Part shown: piece by piece, positions 12,666 to 23,521 of the stretch | How the letters are laid out: the number at the start of each line of letters is the position of its first letter | How positions within the stretch are numbered: the first letter of the stretch is position 1 | Source of the DNA: Blasia pusilla | Taxonomy: Eukaryota > Marchantiophyta > Marchantiopsida > Blasiales | Length of the DNA stretch: 64,000 bases | Assembly (NCBI GenBank): GCA_050084515.1 | Contig: CM114272.1 | Location: 11,284,001-11,348,000 of the forward strand | Direction of reading: 5' to 3' | Notes under the pieces: model-generated | Told to the model about the DNA's origin: nothing | Database searches by the model: none | The model's input: the letters and a program-made list of their open reading frames with translations, nothing else | Made by a program: the position numbers and the translations under genes

Positions 12666-13388
12666 ATGGAGAAGGAAGAAAGCGTCGAGGCAGGAAGGGA
12701 AGGCACTTACATGATGCTTGCCTACCTTTCAGCCATAGTCATGTCTGTTTTTATTATGATGGCAGCGGAAGGGAAAAGGCACGAAGTGGAATGCGGGGAG
12801 CGAGTGGATAGCAAATGCATGCGGCTTGTGGGGTACATTTTACCGATTGCCCTCACTGCACTGTACGTGACAGTTGCTTTGGTGTTTTTCGTGTTCAATG
12901 TATCGTTCGCCCTGTATAATGTCCTGGTCACCACCGAGGAATGTTTATGGCGAGCCGGAATGAAAGCAGCGCGCTCGGAAAGGCTTCCAGACGAGGGCAT
13001 CGGGCTTTCTGTTGCAGGAGCTGCACTGGTGTTCACGATCGACGTCGCGTTCATCGTCGCGTCAGGAGCATCGCTCTGGCTGGCGAAAATTGTGACGGTG
13101 GACCCGCTGTACGTGCTCTGCCATGAAAGACAGAAGCTGATTTGGATGCTGGGATTCATCCTCATAGCGACTGCCATCTTCTCGTCAGCCATCGCGTCGT
13201 TCAGGAATCCCTCTCTGGCGAGCTCGCACATCAGGAAGGCCGCAACTCTCGTCATCTATCTCGTCCTCGTCTTCAGTCTCGTCTCCGCCTTCTACTACTT
13301 CGTGTCTCCCCGGAGGCAGCTCGGCAATGCGCTCCGCCTGAGGAGACCGGCAATCGACGTTACCCCCCCGACGAGAAGCACGAGCTAG
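12666..13388 (+). CDS. Unrecognised multi-pass membrane protein (N-terminal part of a split gene)
   Basis: 240 codons from the first in-frame ATG (context GCGAAAATGG). A short acidic start (MEKEESVEAGREG) is followed by about five hydrophobic segments, counted from the ATG at roughly 15-36, 58-85, 112-138, 157-180 and 192-215. An extracytoplasmic-looking loop with two cysteines (VECGERVDSKC) lies between segments 1 and 2. It resembles in layout the small plant four/five-TM families (DUF1218/DESIGUAL type) but I see no decisive motif, so the family is not claimed. The frame is also open upstream to the splice acceptor at 12539, so the true N-terminus may be longer. It ends at TAG 18 bp after a C7 run; an overlapping frame continues as a repeat-rich tail. 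Confidence 0.65.
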   Translation: MEKEESVEAGREGTYMMLAYLSAIVMSVFIMMAAEGKRHEVECGERVDSKCMRLVGYILPIALTALYVTVALVFFVFNVSFALYNVLVTTEECLWRAGMKAARSERLPDEGIGLSVAGAALVFTIDVAFIVASGASLWLAKIVTVDPLYVLCHERQKLIWMLGFILIATAIFSSAIASFRNPSLASSHIRKAATLVIYLVLVFSLVSAFYYFVSPRRQLGNALRLRRPAIDVTPPTRSTS

Positions 13389-14170
13389 TGCCCTACACGA
13401 CGGCCGGGGAGCTATGCGAGTGGTCGGAGTGCGGGGCAATCGAGCAGCAGCAGTGCGGTGAAGCCCGTCAGGACGAATGGTGTTTGGCGGCCTACGACAA
13501 GCAACAATGCCCCAGGCGGTCCTCGCCGCCGAAGGAGCTGCCAGCGGCGCGAACGGATCCCGACGTGCTCATGTGCCCACCTCGCGAGCCTGAGGACGTC
13601 TGCGAGGCCATGGCGCAGTGCCCTCGCACGCCGCCCCCGGAGTTGTGCGAGCCGAGGGCCGCGCAGGTTTGCGAATGGCCGTGGACGAAACGAATGCAGG
13701 TGTATGAGCACAAGGATCGGTGTGGCTATGATCTCCGTCAGTGTGCCTGGCCGTTGAGCAGGCGAGTGCAGGTGTACGAGCGCGAGGATGTTTGCAAATA
13801 CGGCCAGCCTGAATGCGAGTGGCCTCGAGTCAAGCGCGTGCAGGTGTACGAGTGCGCGGGGCGATGCTCACCGTTGGGGCATCCTTACTGCGACTGGCCC
13901 TTCTTGAAGCAAATTCGGTTGCTCGAGTCGGAGGATCGGTGCAGCGAGAAGGATCGACTGCAATGCGACTGGCCTGTGGTGAAGCAGATCCAACTGTACG
14001 AGCCCAGGGATCGGTGTCCGTCGCTTGATCAGCTGAAATGTGACTGGCCTGTCGTGAAGAGAATCCAATTGTATGATTTCCACGTCCGGGAGTGCGGGCT
14101 GCAGAGGGTGCATTCGACCTCGTCAACCGGTGGATGCAACACTTCTCAGGCTTGTGCCTTTTGTCTCTGA
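13364..14170 (+). CDS. Cys/Trp tandem-repeat tail in the -1 frame, probably the same gene
   Basis: This frame carries on from the C7 run (13363-13369) as PPDEKHELVPY... and stays open to TGA at 14168-14170. A cysteine-rich spacer (CEWSECG, QQQCGEARQDEWC) leads to six tandem repeats of 24-25 residues between about 13670 and 14098. Their pattern is C-[EDA]-W-P-x3-[KR]-[RQ]-[VMI]-[QR]-[VL]-[YL]-[ED] with a second cysteine near position 18; CDWPVVKQIQLYE is the cleanest example. The last repeat has its second cysteine shifted. Conservation of Cys, Trp-Pro and Tyr only in this frame argues it is coding. Joined by a -1 shift it would give a protein of about 500 residues. I do not recognise the repeat. 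Alternatives are a one-base sequence error in the C run, programmed frameshifting or an undetected small intron. Confidence 0.6.
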   Translation, partial: PPDEKHELVPYTTAGELCEWSECGAIEQQQCGEARQDEWCLAAYDKQQCPRRSSPPKELPAARTDPDVLMCPPREPEDVCEAMAQCPRTPPPELCEPRAAQVCEWPWTKRMQVYEHKDRCGYDLRQCAWPLSRRVQVYEREDVCKYGQPECEWPRVKRVQVYECAGRCSPLGHPYCDWPFLKQIRLLESEDRCSEKDRLQCDWPVVKQIQLYEPRDRCPSLDQLKCDWPVVKRIQLYDFHVRECGLQRVHSTSSTGGCNTSQACAFCL

Positions 14171-14403
14171 TGGCGCCATGGCAGGGCTCAATTCACCTCG
14201 TAGTAAATCGAATTCCAAGCGTGCTCAACCTGACTCCGTGTGCATCCGGCTTCCTGTCGGATGTCAAATGAGTACCCTGGGGCAGGTCCGAGCATCTCTC
14301 GACGACCTTGAGTTGATCCCGGGATTTGTTGTCGCAGTTCTGGTTCGGTGATGACGGGGAAAGGTGGAAGGATGCGCTAATTGTGGTGCCATGCCAATTG
14401 TAA

Positions 14404-14409
14404 AATAAA
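14404..14409 (+). terminator. Candidate poly(A) signal
   Basis: AATAAA in AAAATAAAGATTG, about 235 bp after the TGA of the repeat-tail frame, just where GC content falls. Confidence 0.45.
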
Positions 14410-16370
14410 GATTGAAAGAGTTGTAGGACACAAAGAATCAACGTATATGTTGCAGGTGAGTGAGGCAGAGAGTGTCCATGAGCGTAATCAATGGTCGAAG
14501 CTGAATTAGTCAAGAGTGTGCAATCAATGGACGAAGTTTCGGCAGACAGAATTCAGCAACATGAGATCGGCAGTAAAGTAGGTTTTAGTGTGTCAATCAA
14601 TGGTTGGAGATCATTTCGAGAGGAGTGTGCAATACATGGTTGAAGCATCAGCAATGTGCGGTCAAAATTGCCTCATCTTCTGGAGGTGTCAAAGTCTGGT
14701 CGCTCTACTTAATTTGAATGTGTGGCTGCTGCCTCCACGACTATGTTAAACTAAAAGTGAACAATCGAGAATTTGCTGTTGGGACCCCCTTCCGGTCCCA
14801 GCGTTTCAATGGTGAAGTACAACAACAGTTGTGACCGCGGAGCAGCGAAACCCTGGCAACTAGAGTACCTTCGTCTCATTGCCTGAGATGTCGCTCGGTT
14901 CAACCGGCTCTCAAATGAGGAGCTAAAAATTGGTTTGCGTGTAGTCGATATAAAAGTTGCTGAGGAAGAAATTGACGTGGCGAGATGTGGAAAGTCTGAA
15001 GATCGAACAAGCCTCCTCTGAGCCTGTCGAGCATGTGCCGCTTCACTTGCGTGCGTCTCCAAAGGCCGGACCCTCCTGCGCCGACGTCCACTGTCTACTG
15101 GAGACGTTTCTGCGTGTCTCCAGCTGTCACGCCGTGCTAATAGTCTTGACCTGGCCCACACCACCCATTTCGATGTCTTTTGCTGTCACCGGCTTGGCTA
15201 CACAACACAAAGCCAACAAAAGCGGACATACTGTCACTCAAATAGTTCTCTCGAGACCGATTTTACAACTTTCTACCCACAACGGCCTTCCCGTGTCACT
15301 TCATGGAATCGAACAGATATGACACACCAGGATTTCGGGTCAGTGACACTCGACAGGTCCGCATCCAAGGACTTGTGCTCATTTTAGGGAAACTTACGAG
15401 AAATCTACTAGTTTCATCGATCGAATTCACACAAGTCCTTTTGTTGAAGCCTCATACGGCTTCATAAACGGATGATGTCCCATGATGACGGGATGGCATT
15501 GTACTCAAAAGGGCTTCTGCTGTCAAGTTAAATAAAAAATGCATAGTGACCAGGGCTGAACATGTATGATGGGAGTAATGAGCTGATCGCTATTATGGAA
15601 AATTTGACTGGTACCGTTTAATTGCGGGCAAACCATGTATAACCTTCATTTATGAAACCATCAAGTACTACGTCAGGCAAGGATGCAATTCAAGCGGCAG
15701 ATCATATAAGCGAGACCAATGACTGCAGAAGACCCTAACCATGACTCGGATACTCTTCACTTGAAGCAGCAGTCGTGAAAATTTATCAGCAGATCTTTTG
15801 CCTTCAGCGAAAAAATTCAAATTTTAACGAGCCTCCCAAGCCTAAGCTTGCCAACTCAGGTGTCATCTGCCTGAGCCAGCTTTTGCTGATGCTTGTTTAC
15901 CAGTAAAATCCGCACAACCATCGCAGTGGTGATGGAAAATAATATTGACCTGCCTACAAGGGTGAAAATAATATTGACCTGCCTACAAGGGTGCCTAAAT
16001 AATCGAATCTGTATGCGACAGCTCAATTGGAGTATCTGCGTTAAGAAACTTCAGTTCTGGCACCGGGCAAAGGTACCAGATTGTAGCTCTAGCTGACCGG
16101 ACTCTGGGATGTGAACACATCTGGAGAGCCACGCAGATTCTTTTCGGAAATTTCTAAACCTCAATTATTTGACCTAGTAATGAATGGATTCCCTTGGGTA
16201 CACCTTGGGAGTTGGGTTTGGTATTTCAGTCAACAAAGAATGTTTCGGGACCTACAATCTTACAGAATAAACTCATCCGCTCACTAGATCCGTAACGACC
16301 CATCTACCACCCAAGGCATGCAGTGAGCCGGTTTCTCAAAACAGTAGAGTTTGTGGATGAGAGAGTAAGA
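14410..16370. other. Intergenic DNA and transporter 3' UTR
   Basis: Between convergent genes. It includes four loose copies of an 'AATCAATGG' phrase around 14480-14640 and a 29-bp perfect tandem duplication at 15936-15993. Short open frames here look accidental. Confidence 0.5.
15936..15993. repeat. Perfect 29-bp tandem duplication
   Basis: The unit AAAATAATATTGACCTGCC... (29 bp, ending AAGGGTG) occurs twice back to back with no mismatch, 15936-15964 and 15965-15993. A recent local duplication. Confidence 0.9.
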
Positions 16371-19300
16371 TCATTTACAGCGTCGCTTCGCCTCACTATA
16401 AAGGATGACCCCAAACACTGTTAGCCCGTAGCCAAGCATCCCTGTCACCGAAACTGGATTCCTGAAAATCAAAATAGAGATGACAACTGCCACCGCTCCC
16501 TTAGCATTGCCAAGCACCTGGTACAAGGGCAAACACAACCAGAATGTTGAATGAATTAGAACATGAAAGTTTACCTCACAAGCACTTCAAAACTAACATC
16601 TTTTTTACTTTGTGGTTTTTTACTTTGTTTCAGTAGAGACTTGGGAAAAAAAAATCCTCCTCACTCCTGTTTAATAACACCCATGACCACAATGCCACTG
16701 AAACTTAAAGCAAATTTGTCAATACCCACTTGTTCGGCACCCAAATTGCAAAGATCCTGGACATGCTACAAGCTAAACCCACCCATACATTGGAGCTATT
16801 GATTCACAACCGGGTGGATACACTGGCCTAATTCTTATATCCAAAAGCTGAAAGAAATCAATGGATAAATTCCTCAATGTCATGCTGCTATGGTGAAGGG
16901 ATCTCGGAGGCAAGATGACTGGTCTGGTGAACTTTTAGTTTATAAATACATGCTGCACTCCTAGTGCAACATCAGAACTAAGGCACACACGGACATTGAG
17001 CTGTACTCATCCTAATGTGAACAAGCAGAATAGTGAGTCAGGAAACCAATGGACTGAAAGGAATCTTAAGTGGACCCTGCAGACATCAGTCACACAGTAA
17101 AGAAGGGTACCATGGGGACTCACTCATTCAAATACAACCTCAGAAAGAGACCACAGCTTCTCCAAGAAGCCAGATTACTCAATGTCGCTAGAACATTTAA
17201 TGAAAAGACTGGCTAAGCCATACTTTAAATCACTGAAAAGTGATGTATACTGCTGCTTATATGTTTCTAGCTCCAGTTGGTAATATGCTTTCCCATACTG
17301 CTTCTATGCCAACATGAATTTTCTGCTGATGGAAAGCCCCTAGTATGAACTTCCAGCCACCATCCCAGTATCTCAATGTCCAGAAGTGGCTGTTGGCAAT
17401 GCATGAATAAACTGATGGTTTTTCCATTGGGATCCAAGAGGGAAATGGGACATTGGGTTTAGAGAAAAGGTACTATCAAACTTCAAGATTGTAATTCTGA
17501 GTGTGCTCCCCTGGATGTTAACTCTTAAGAAGAACTTACAGCCATTTCAAGCAAAAGGAGCTTCAACAGAAACCACGGTTGGCTGCAACAATCCCATGTA
17601 TTTGTTCATGGACTTGCTGAACTTAGTGCGGCATCAAATGCCTTCATTCCTCAATCCTCATAATTTAAAAAAAAGGCCATAAAGTGGAAGAAAGGACCGA
17701 AAAAGATGGAATTACCATCATGCTTTCTTGTGACGGAGCACTATTGTTGACAAGTCACATAGGCAAGAGAGAGACGCACTTCCAAAGAGCTATGACTGAA
17801 AGTATCGCTGGATACACTGATCCAACAAGGGTCTGAATTTACGCTCAAGCAGTGAATGCTATCAACTGAAAGCGTATTCACTTCTCCTTGATCTACCCAT
17901 GAACAACTATCTCCTGAGCTAAACTGAGATTCATAAAAAAACGACTCGCAAGGAACACAGACTCTTTAAACACGTTTGACTTCCAAAACAGACAGGATGC
18001 TTACCTGGAGGGTCAATGCGCTTGTGTGCTTCGTAACTAGGAAGTTCGTCAAGTTAACAAAGTACGCCATGGCAGAGTTCACTGCGAGTAAAAAGATAAT
18101 GCCGGGGTCTACTCGAGCCTGGGCAATTGTTATTCCCAGAACGTTTGGCTCTAGAATTAGAGTAGCTGGAAGTAACACCACCACCGCAATTGGTGCCATA
18201 TAGAGTAGGAGGTTCATAGAATTTAGCTTTTCCCTGCATACAAACAGAGTCCAATGTTATCGTTTCAATACTTCCAAACTTCTAGAATTACCAGATTTTC
18301 TAGCAGCCCACGCACCAATTATCTAGCGTTTTTGAGATCCACCAAATAATCGGACAAAAGGTACGATTACATGCCCCGCATAATTGTGACGAGCGACAGT
18401 CCTGGTTGGAAGTTGACCAAAACTGCTATGTGACTAATTGGGGAGTGAAGATCGTAAAGACATCAAACTTCCACCGTTAGGTCTAGTACATGCTTGATTT
18501 AAAATGCGATCTCCGTTTTATCAAAATATGTACAACAAAAGATAATGGAGACGAAAAAAACTACCGGTTGTTCTTTCGAGGGAATATATGCGAGAAACCT
18601 TACCCTTCATTGGAGAGTAGGATGCCTTGGAGTACTGACTTGAGAGCCCTGGCAGCCGTGGCTGTTATGCACATGACGAAGCCATAGAGATGAAAGCTCG
18701 GTTCCCCCTGTAGCGATCAGCAAGACAGTGCCGAAGTTAAAACGATTAAAGCTAACACCTACATACCCATCGATGCTCGCGACGCAGATCCATCAATGGT
18801 CCCGAGGAATCATGTAAAAACGTAAGCCTTTAACGGCGAAAGGAAAACGGACGATACCAACTCTGCATCTTGGCATACCATCCGAGAAGATTAAGGTGGT
18901 CAATATCCCGTTCCGAACACGACAATTCCACAAACAAGAGATGGGAGAGAACAAATTCAACTTGCAATCTCCTCGATGCGGAATCAAGTGAGACTAACGA
19001 AACACGGCAGGATCAGAACTTACCCCGCTGGCAATAATAACCCCGGTTACAACTGGCACCAACGTAGCGTATGTGATCCACGCCTCTCTCCGCAGTGTCA
19101 TAACATAAGCAAAAACGGCCGTAAAAAATGGAGTAGTGGCACCAATCGCTTGGTTGAAAGAAACGGGTAAGAATCGAAGGGATACGTTACCGCTGACCAC
19201 TGAGGTGCAAAATATTACACTTAAGGCTGAAATTTTAATGAACTGTGTCCGAGATCTGATGGCCTGCATGGGCACAATCTTCAACCACGCAATTGCGATA

Positions 19301-19548
19301 TAGCTAAACAGCGCGCAGGCTGTCATGTGGCACATTGTGAGAAAGATGGGGAATTTGAAGCCATAATTGCTGAGGAGATACTTGTTCAGTAGAAGCACAC
19401 CAATGTTAGAGAAGTACCACGATACAATTAATCCTATGGTAGAGAAACTGGCAGCTCCTTTGCTGTTGGCAGAAGGAGTAAGGTGAATAGGAGATGGACC
19501 ACCTCTCAAGAAAGGCTTCTTCTCTTCATACTCGGATGCACCTCCCAT
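16371..19548 (-). CDS. Nucleotide-sugar / triose-phosphate-translocator family transporter
   Basis: Four exons: 19024-19548, 18604-18707, 18005-18233 and 16371-16517. All introns are GT-AG and phases agree, giving 1005 bp and 334 residues. Start is [12 protein letters not shown]; stop is TGA. About ten hydrophobic spans. It carries the sequence runs I associate with the plant KT/KD-group transporters annotated as 'probable sugar phosphate/phosphate translocator' (At3g11320/At5g05820 type): [96 protein letters not shown] and [19 protein letters not shown]. Members of this group sit in the Golgi membrane and exchange nucleotide sugars (UDP-arabinofuranose among those reported) for UMP; substrate here is inference. 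Length and exon reading are normal for the family and I see no break. The last intron (16518-18004) is the longest. Confidence 0.93.
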
Positions 19549-20950
19549 CTTTACACTCTTTACTAAGATTTCCCGCAGTCCTCACCACTTCCTCTCGAGA
19601 AACCTAACTACATAGACCAGCACTGTCGCATTGCAGCGTCACAGAGAGTCATTCCCAGCGAGAAGTGCGCGGTAGATCCTCAAAGCAGTCGATTAGCCCT
19701 AATCCGGACCAGCCCCGCGCTCTGAGGGCCCGAAACTCTGACTTAGATAAACTCCGAATTCGCAGCAGATCCGAGCCACTTCCGTAGCAAACTGATCGAA
19801 ACTCCGTTGGATCCAATTCTCAATTTTCGATCCAACAACATTCACCCAGATTCCAGCGTCTTCACCAGCATTGCCTCTTCTCCCACTCTGCCTTCCTCCT
19901 TCCTCCCGGGTTCACAAACCCCCGACTATCCTATCGGACTCCCCACACCCTCGAGATCTCCTTCGCTTTGCCCTCCACCTTCCACCTTCCTCCTCCTGCT
20001 CGGCGACCTCACAACCCCACACGTCCCGGCAAACACCAATTTGCTTCGCTCGCTCCTGAAATCCCACCCTGGTCAGCAAGAAGCAGCACCGCGTGATCTC
20101 TTAATCAACCGATCGATCAATCAATTACTCCAAGGCTCCTCAAGAACAAGTCTCTCCCCGTGTTCCGGCCCGCTACGCGACCAACCGCATCCCCATTCAA
20201 ACCTCTCCAGCCGCTGGGCTGTCCGTCTGTCCGTCCGCACTCGGAATCACCCGACGAAGTCAGGCGCAAATGCAGCTGCACGCAGCAGCTGCGAAAGCGA
20301 GGGACTCAGTACAGACCTAGCGGAAGAAAACGGACGCTCCTGTTGCCTTCCTCGTCCTCGGCTCCGTTCCGTTCCGTTCCGCCGCTATGCTCTGCTCTGC
20401 TCTGCTCGGGTCGAGTCGGGTCTGGGCTGCGCTGCTACAGTGGACTGGATGCAGAATGGTCACAGACTGACTGGCCCGACGGACGGAGGACGGACTGACT
20501 GTCGGAGTGAATCGCGGGCGGGCGGGAGGAACGGAAGAAGTGGTGGACCGACGGACCTTGGCACGTCAGCCGCGCGGCTCCACGCGGCGCTCCGACGTTT
20601 CCGGGAGAGTGCACGAGCGGCGACACGTCCTCCAAAGACTTCTATTCCGCAACCCGGTCCTCGCCCTGCGCCGTCCGATGCCGATCCCCGCGTCCCGGAG
20701 AGCGTTGCATTTCCCGGCAACATCACGCTCCCTCGTTGACGTCGTGTTCTTCCCGAGGACACCTTCTTCATCTCGGCCCGCCCCTCCCTCCTACTCCTCG
20801 CACGCCCACTTACGGAAACTGCGGGCGGGCGATCCTGTCGGCTCCTCCTCTCGAGACGCTAATCTCTATTTATCTTACTTACTGTTGCTGCTAACTAGCG
20901 ACATACGCTTACATTAAGGGACGAAAAAGACGAGGTACGGTCCCTCGCTC
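19549..20950 (-). promoter_or_regulatory. GC-rich promoter and 5' UTR region of the transporter gene
   Basis: GC-rich island upstream of the transporter ATG, with pyrimidine-rich tracts on plus (GA-rich on the coding strand) and short CTCTG and TTCCG repeats near 20365-20410. The 310-codon plus-strand frame across it has proline/serine-rich composition and no domain, so I regard it as a by-product of base composition. No clear TATA box found. Confidence 0.4.
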
Positions 20951-21335
20951 GACGACGACGACGACGAGAAGAGGAAGGCGCTCGTCGTTCACAGGTGAAC
21001 GAAATGGTGGGCCCTCCGAATGTGCGGAAAAAAAGGCCACATGATTGGATGTGGCGGACAACAGGGACGGAGATCCGTCAATCCGGGGCTTCTTGCTCCG
21101 GTCCTTCGGTCGTTAAGTGTTGCTCGTTCCAGAGTCTCACGGAAACGTTACGACAAAAGCGAGATAAGGAAATCGCCGCACCTTACCTTCGATGAAAAAA
21201 AAAAAAAACAAAGATGCACTTCGATAAAAACGAGTGATGGAAAACCCATCGGAAGTATTAAAAGAGGGGACTCAAAGAGTCAAAACCTGAAGGCCACAAC
21301 ACGACCAGAAAAGGAAGAAGGGGGCATTCCCCCAC

Positions 21336-22147
21336 CTAACGACGAAACTCACCAACAGCAGAGACAATATCAGCAACAACAAGAGAGCTATGACTACTAC
21401 TAAGTGGGCCTCTAGCGCGTCCCAAACTGAGCCCGCCGCAAAATCCCATTAGCCTCGGGCACGCAACGCTATGGAGACCCGCGCCACAATACGAATCCAG
21501 AGCTAAGGACAACCCATTTCTCGAGTGGAGATGATCGATCCGTAAATGAACAGTCGAACCTCTCCCCATAGCCCCATACATCTCTATGGCCAGGGGATGA
21601 AGATGTGTCCTCGTAGTCGTAGATATGTGTCTTCTTCGCCGCCGCCGCCGCCGCCGCTCTTGTAGCATTCGCCCTTGGGCCACCACTTGGGCTCGCACGC
21701 CGCCCCCGCGAGGATCTGTGACTACCACGTCCGCCACAACCACCTGGCCACGTGTCATGTAGAGATCGGCACGAATGAGGGAATCCCGCATGGAGTAGTG
21801 CCTCTCTCTCTCGCACATGGAAGCCACTCTCCGAGCAACATCGAACATGATATCCCGACCGCATCGTGAGTGGCTATCCTCTGGGGCGTGCCAAATGCAC
21901 ACCAAGTGGATCCAGTCTCGCGACACTCAAGCAGTGTGTCGAACCAACCACCGATGGTTGGGGAGGCCAAGCGAACGCATCGTGTGGTATAGGTAAGTGG
22001 TGCGACACGGAAAGCTGGAGAAGGGCGCGCCCCTACCCATGAGCCGCCCCTTTCCGAGCAAGAGCGAACACGGGCCCTAACCTCCATGGGGATATTCCCG
22101 TCGGACATAGTGCCTCTAAAAACTGCCTCAAAGTGGGCTTCCATCAA
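21336..22147 (-). pseudogene. LINE C-terminal region with nuclease-like domain, frameshifted
   Basis: Downstream of RT, two frames overlap near 21850. The first (22147-21755) has MEAHFEAVFRGTMSDGN and GSWVGARP; the second (21926-21336) has RRDIMFDVARR-like RDIMFDVARRVAS, ADLYMTR, ADVVVTDP and PLAIEMYGAMG, with an arginine run encoded by a CGC repeat at 21640-21656. The D-x-V-x-T-D-P ... P-x-A-I-E arrangement is like the C-terminal domain seen after RT in related LINEs of bryophytes and algae, possibly a restriction-like nuclease; that assignment is inference. The same region is present in copy 2. Confidence 0.65.
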
Positions 22148-22470
22148 GGAAGATTGGAGCCCACGACCGGAGGTAACTAAGGAGGAGAAAGTGGGGAGAA
22201 CGGCTCGGCCTCAACTCGAAGGGAATCTCTACAAGTCGTGGAGTCAAGTGGGAAAGAGCCATCCTCGACTGGGAGACGAGTGTAGAAGGAGCGGTCTATC
22301 TCTAACCAAAAATCGGGAGCAAAGGAGGGGTGCCACTATGGCCCAACTCCCTAAAAAGCGGAGGGCGCCACTAACTCGGCCGAGAGAAGACCTACTCCAC
22401 CAAAAGAAATCGGCCAAGAGGCCTGTCTCACGAGCTAACTCCCCCATGGGGCACTCTAAGGAGCCGGGTC

Positions 22471-23521
22471 CTAGAAGATCCCCAAACACTGCATGAGCTT
22501 CCTATCAAAGGATCTATATAGGGAAGAAAGGTGACTAGATGTCCGCAGTTCTAGTGAGGTAACCAGGTCTACGAGCAAAACAAGAAGAGAGAATGCCGAA
22601 GGCGACTTGAGGGTCACCAATCCTCGTAAGATCATCAACGTGGAGAAGATCTCGGTAAGAGCCGCCGCCACGAAAGTCGATACAAAGTCCGGCTCCCGGC
22701 GGTACTCCCAAGACTCGAAGCCCTCCGACAGTCGCAAGAAGCCGTCGGGTAAATGTAGATCATCACGTAGGCCTGATGGAGACCAAGCCTTGCACTTCCC
22801 CACCTTCACCGCCAGGCCGACACGTGCCAAGCGTGTCTTTGAAAAGTGCTCGAATGCAGGGACAACCAGATCTCCGGGACCAACAATATGAGTATCATAC
22901 GCGTGAAGGGAACATGCAACCCGGGAAAGCCTCCACCGTAGAAAGAACCGCTTCAGTAATGAGCCACAAAGAAACAACGCGCCACCCAGAGGGTCACCCC
23001 GACGAGTCCGTGTAGCAACTCCAAGACCGTGACCTCCTCCTCGAATCGACCATGGTGGAAAAGAGGGCCGAAGGGGCCCCATAGAAAGCTGCACAAAGGG
23101 AATGAGGCTCGCCATGGGGCCCCAGCGTCCCTCAACTCTGTGAATATAGTAGCCCGAGATCTGAGTTGAAGGCGTTCTCCACGCCCACTTGGAGAACCAC
23201 CCACTGGATGTACATCTAGACAAGCCCTCAAACCTAAGGCAACCGTCTCACATCCCGCCGGGCGTGGCAACTCAAACGATGCGGACTCGGATGTGATTCG
23301 AAAGCCTCACGGAATTGCAAAGCGAGAGTACGACTCACCAACCGCAAGAGCACCTCACCTATGGCAATCGGACGGATACCACCACCCCTTTGACAACGCA
23401 AAAGTCGCCCCGCCCCTAATACTTGGGCCATCTTTGTTGGCACTCTCCCGAAGCTAGGTGAGAGGCAACTGAAGCAACTCGGAGAAGCCGCTAGCGGTGT
23501 CCTCGGAAGGAAAGCAATCAC
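22471..23521 (-). pseudogene. LINE reverse transcriptase, frameshifted
   Basis: Three overlapping frames together hold the non-LTR RT motifs: GGGIRPIAIGEVLLRLVSRT (fingers, about 23400-23340), ETVALGLRACLDVHP (about 23245-23195), RRGDPLGGALF (palm, about 22998-22970) and AYDTHIVGP (22899-22873). The last corresponds to the catalytic [FA]xDD box, where the first of the paired aspartates has become Y, so the enzyme would be dead even without the frameshifts. A KVGKCKAWSPSG motif follows, typical of RT thumb-proximal sequence in these plant LINEs. Clearly a relic. Confidence 0.85.

Noticed and set aside
14751-15164. 137-codon minus-strand frame
   Set aside because: No recognisable domain, Arg/Ser-rich, and no start or splice context; possible but unsupported.
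19807-20739. 310-codon plus-strand frame upstream of the transporter gene
   Set aside because: Pro/Ser/Arg-rich with no domain, lies in the promoter island of the minus-strand gene, and is mirrored by equally long frames on other phases.
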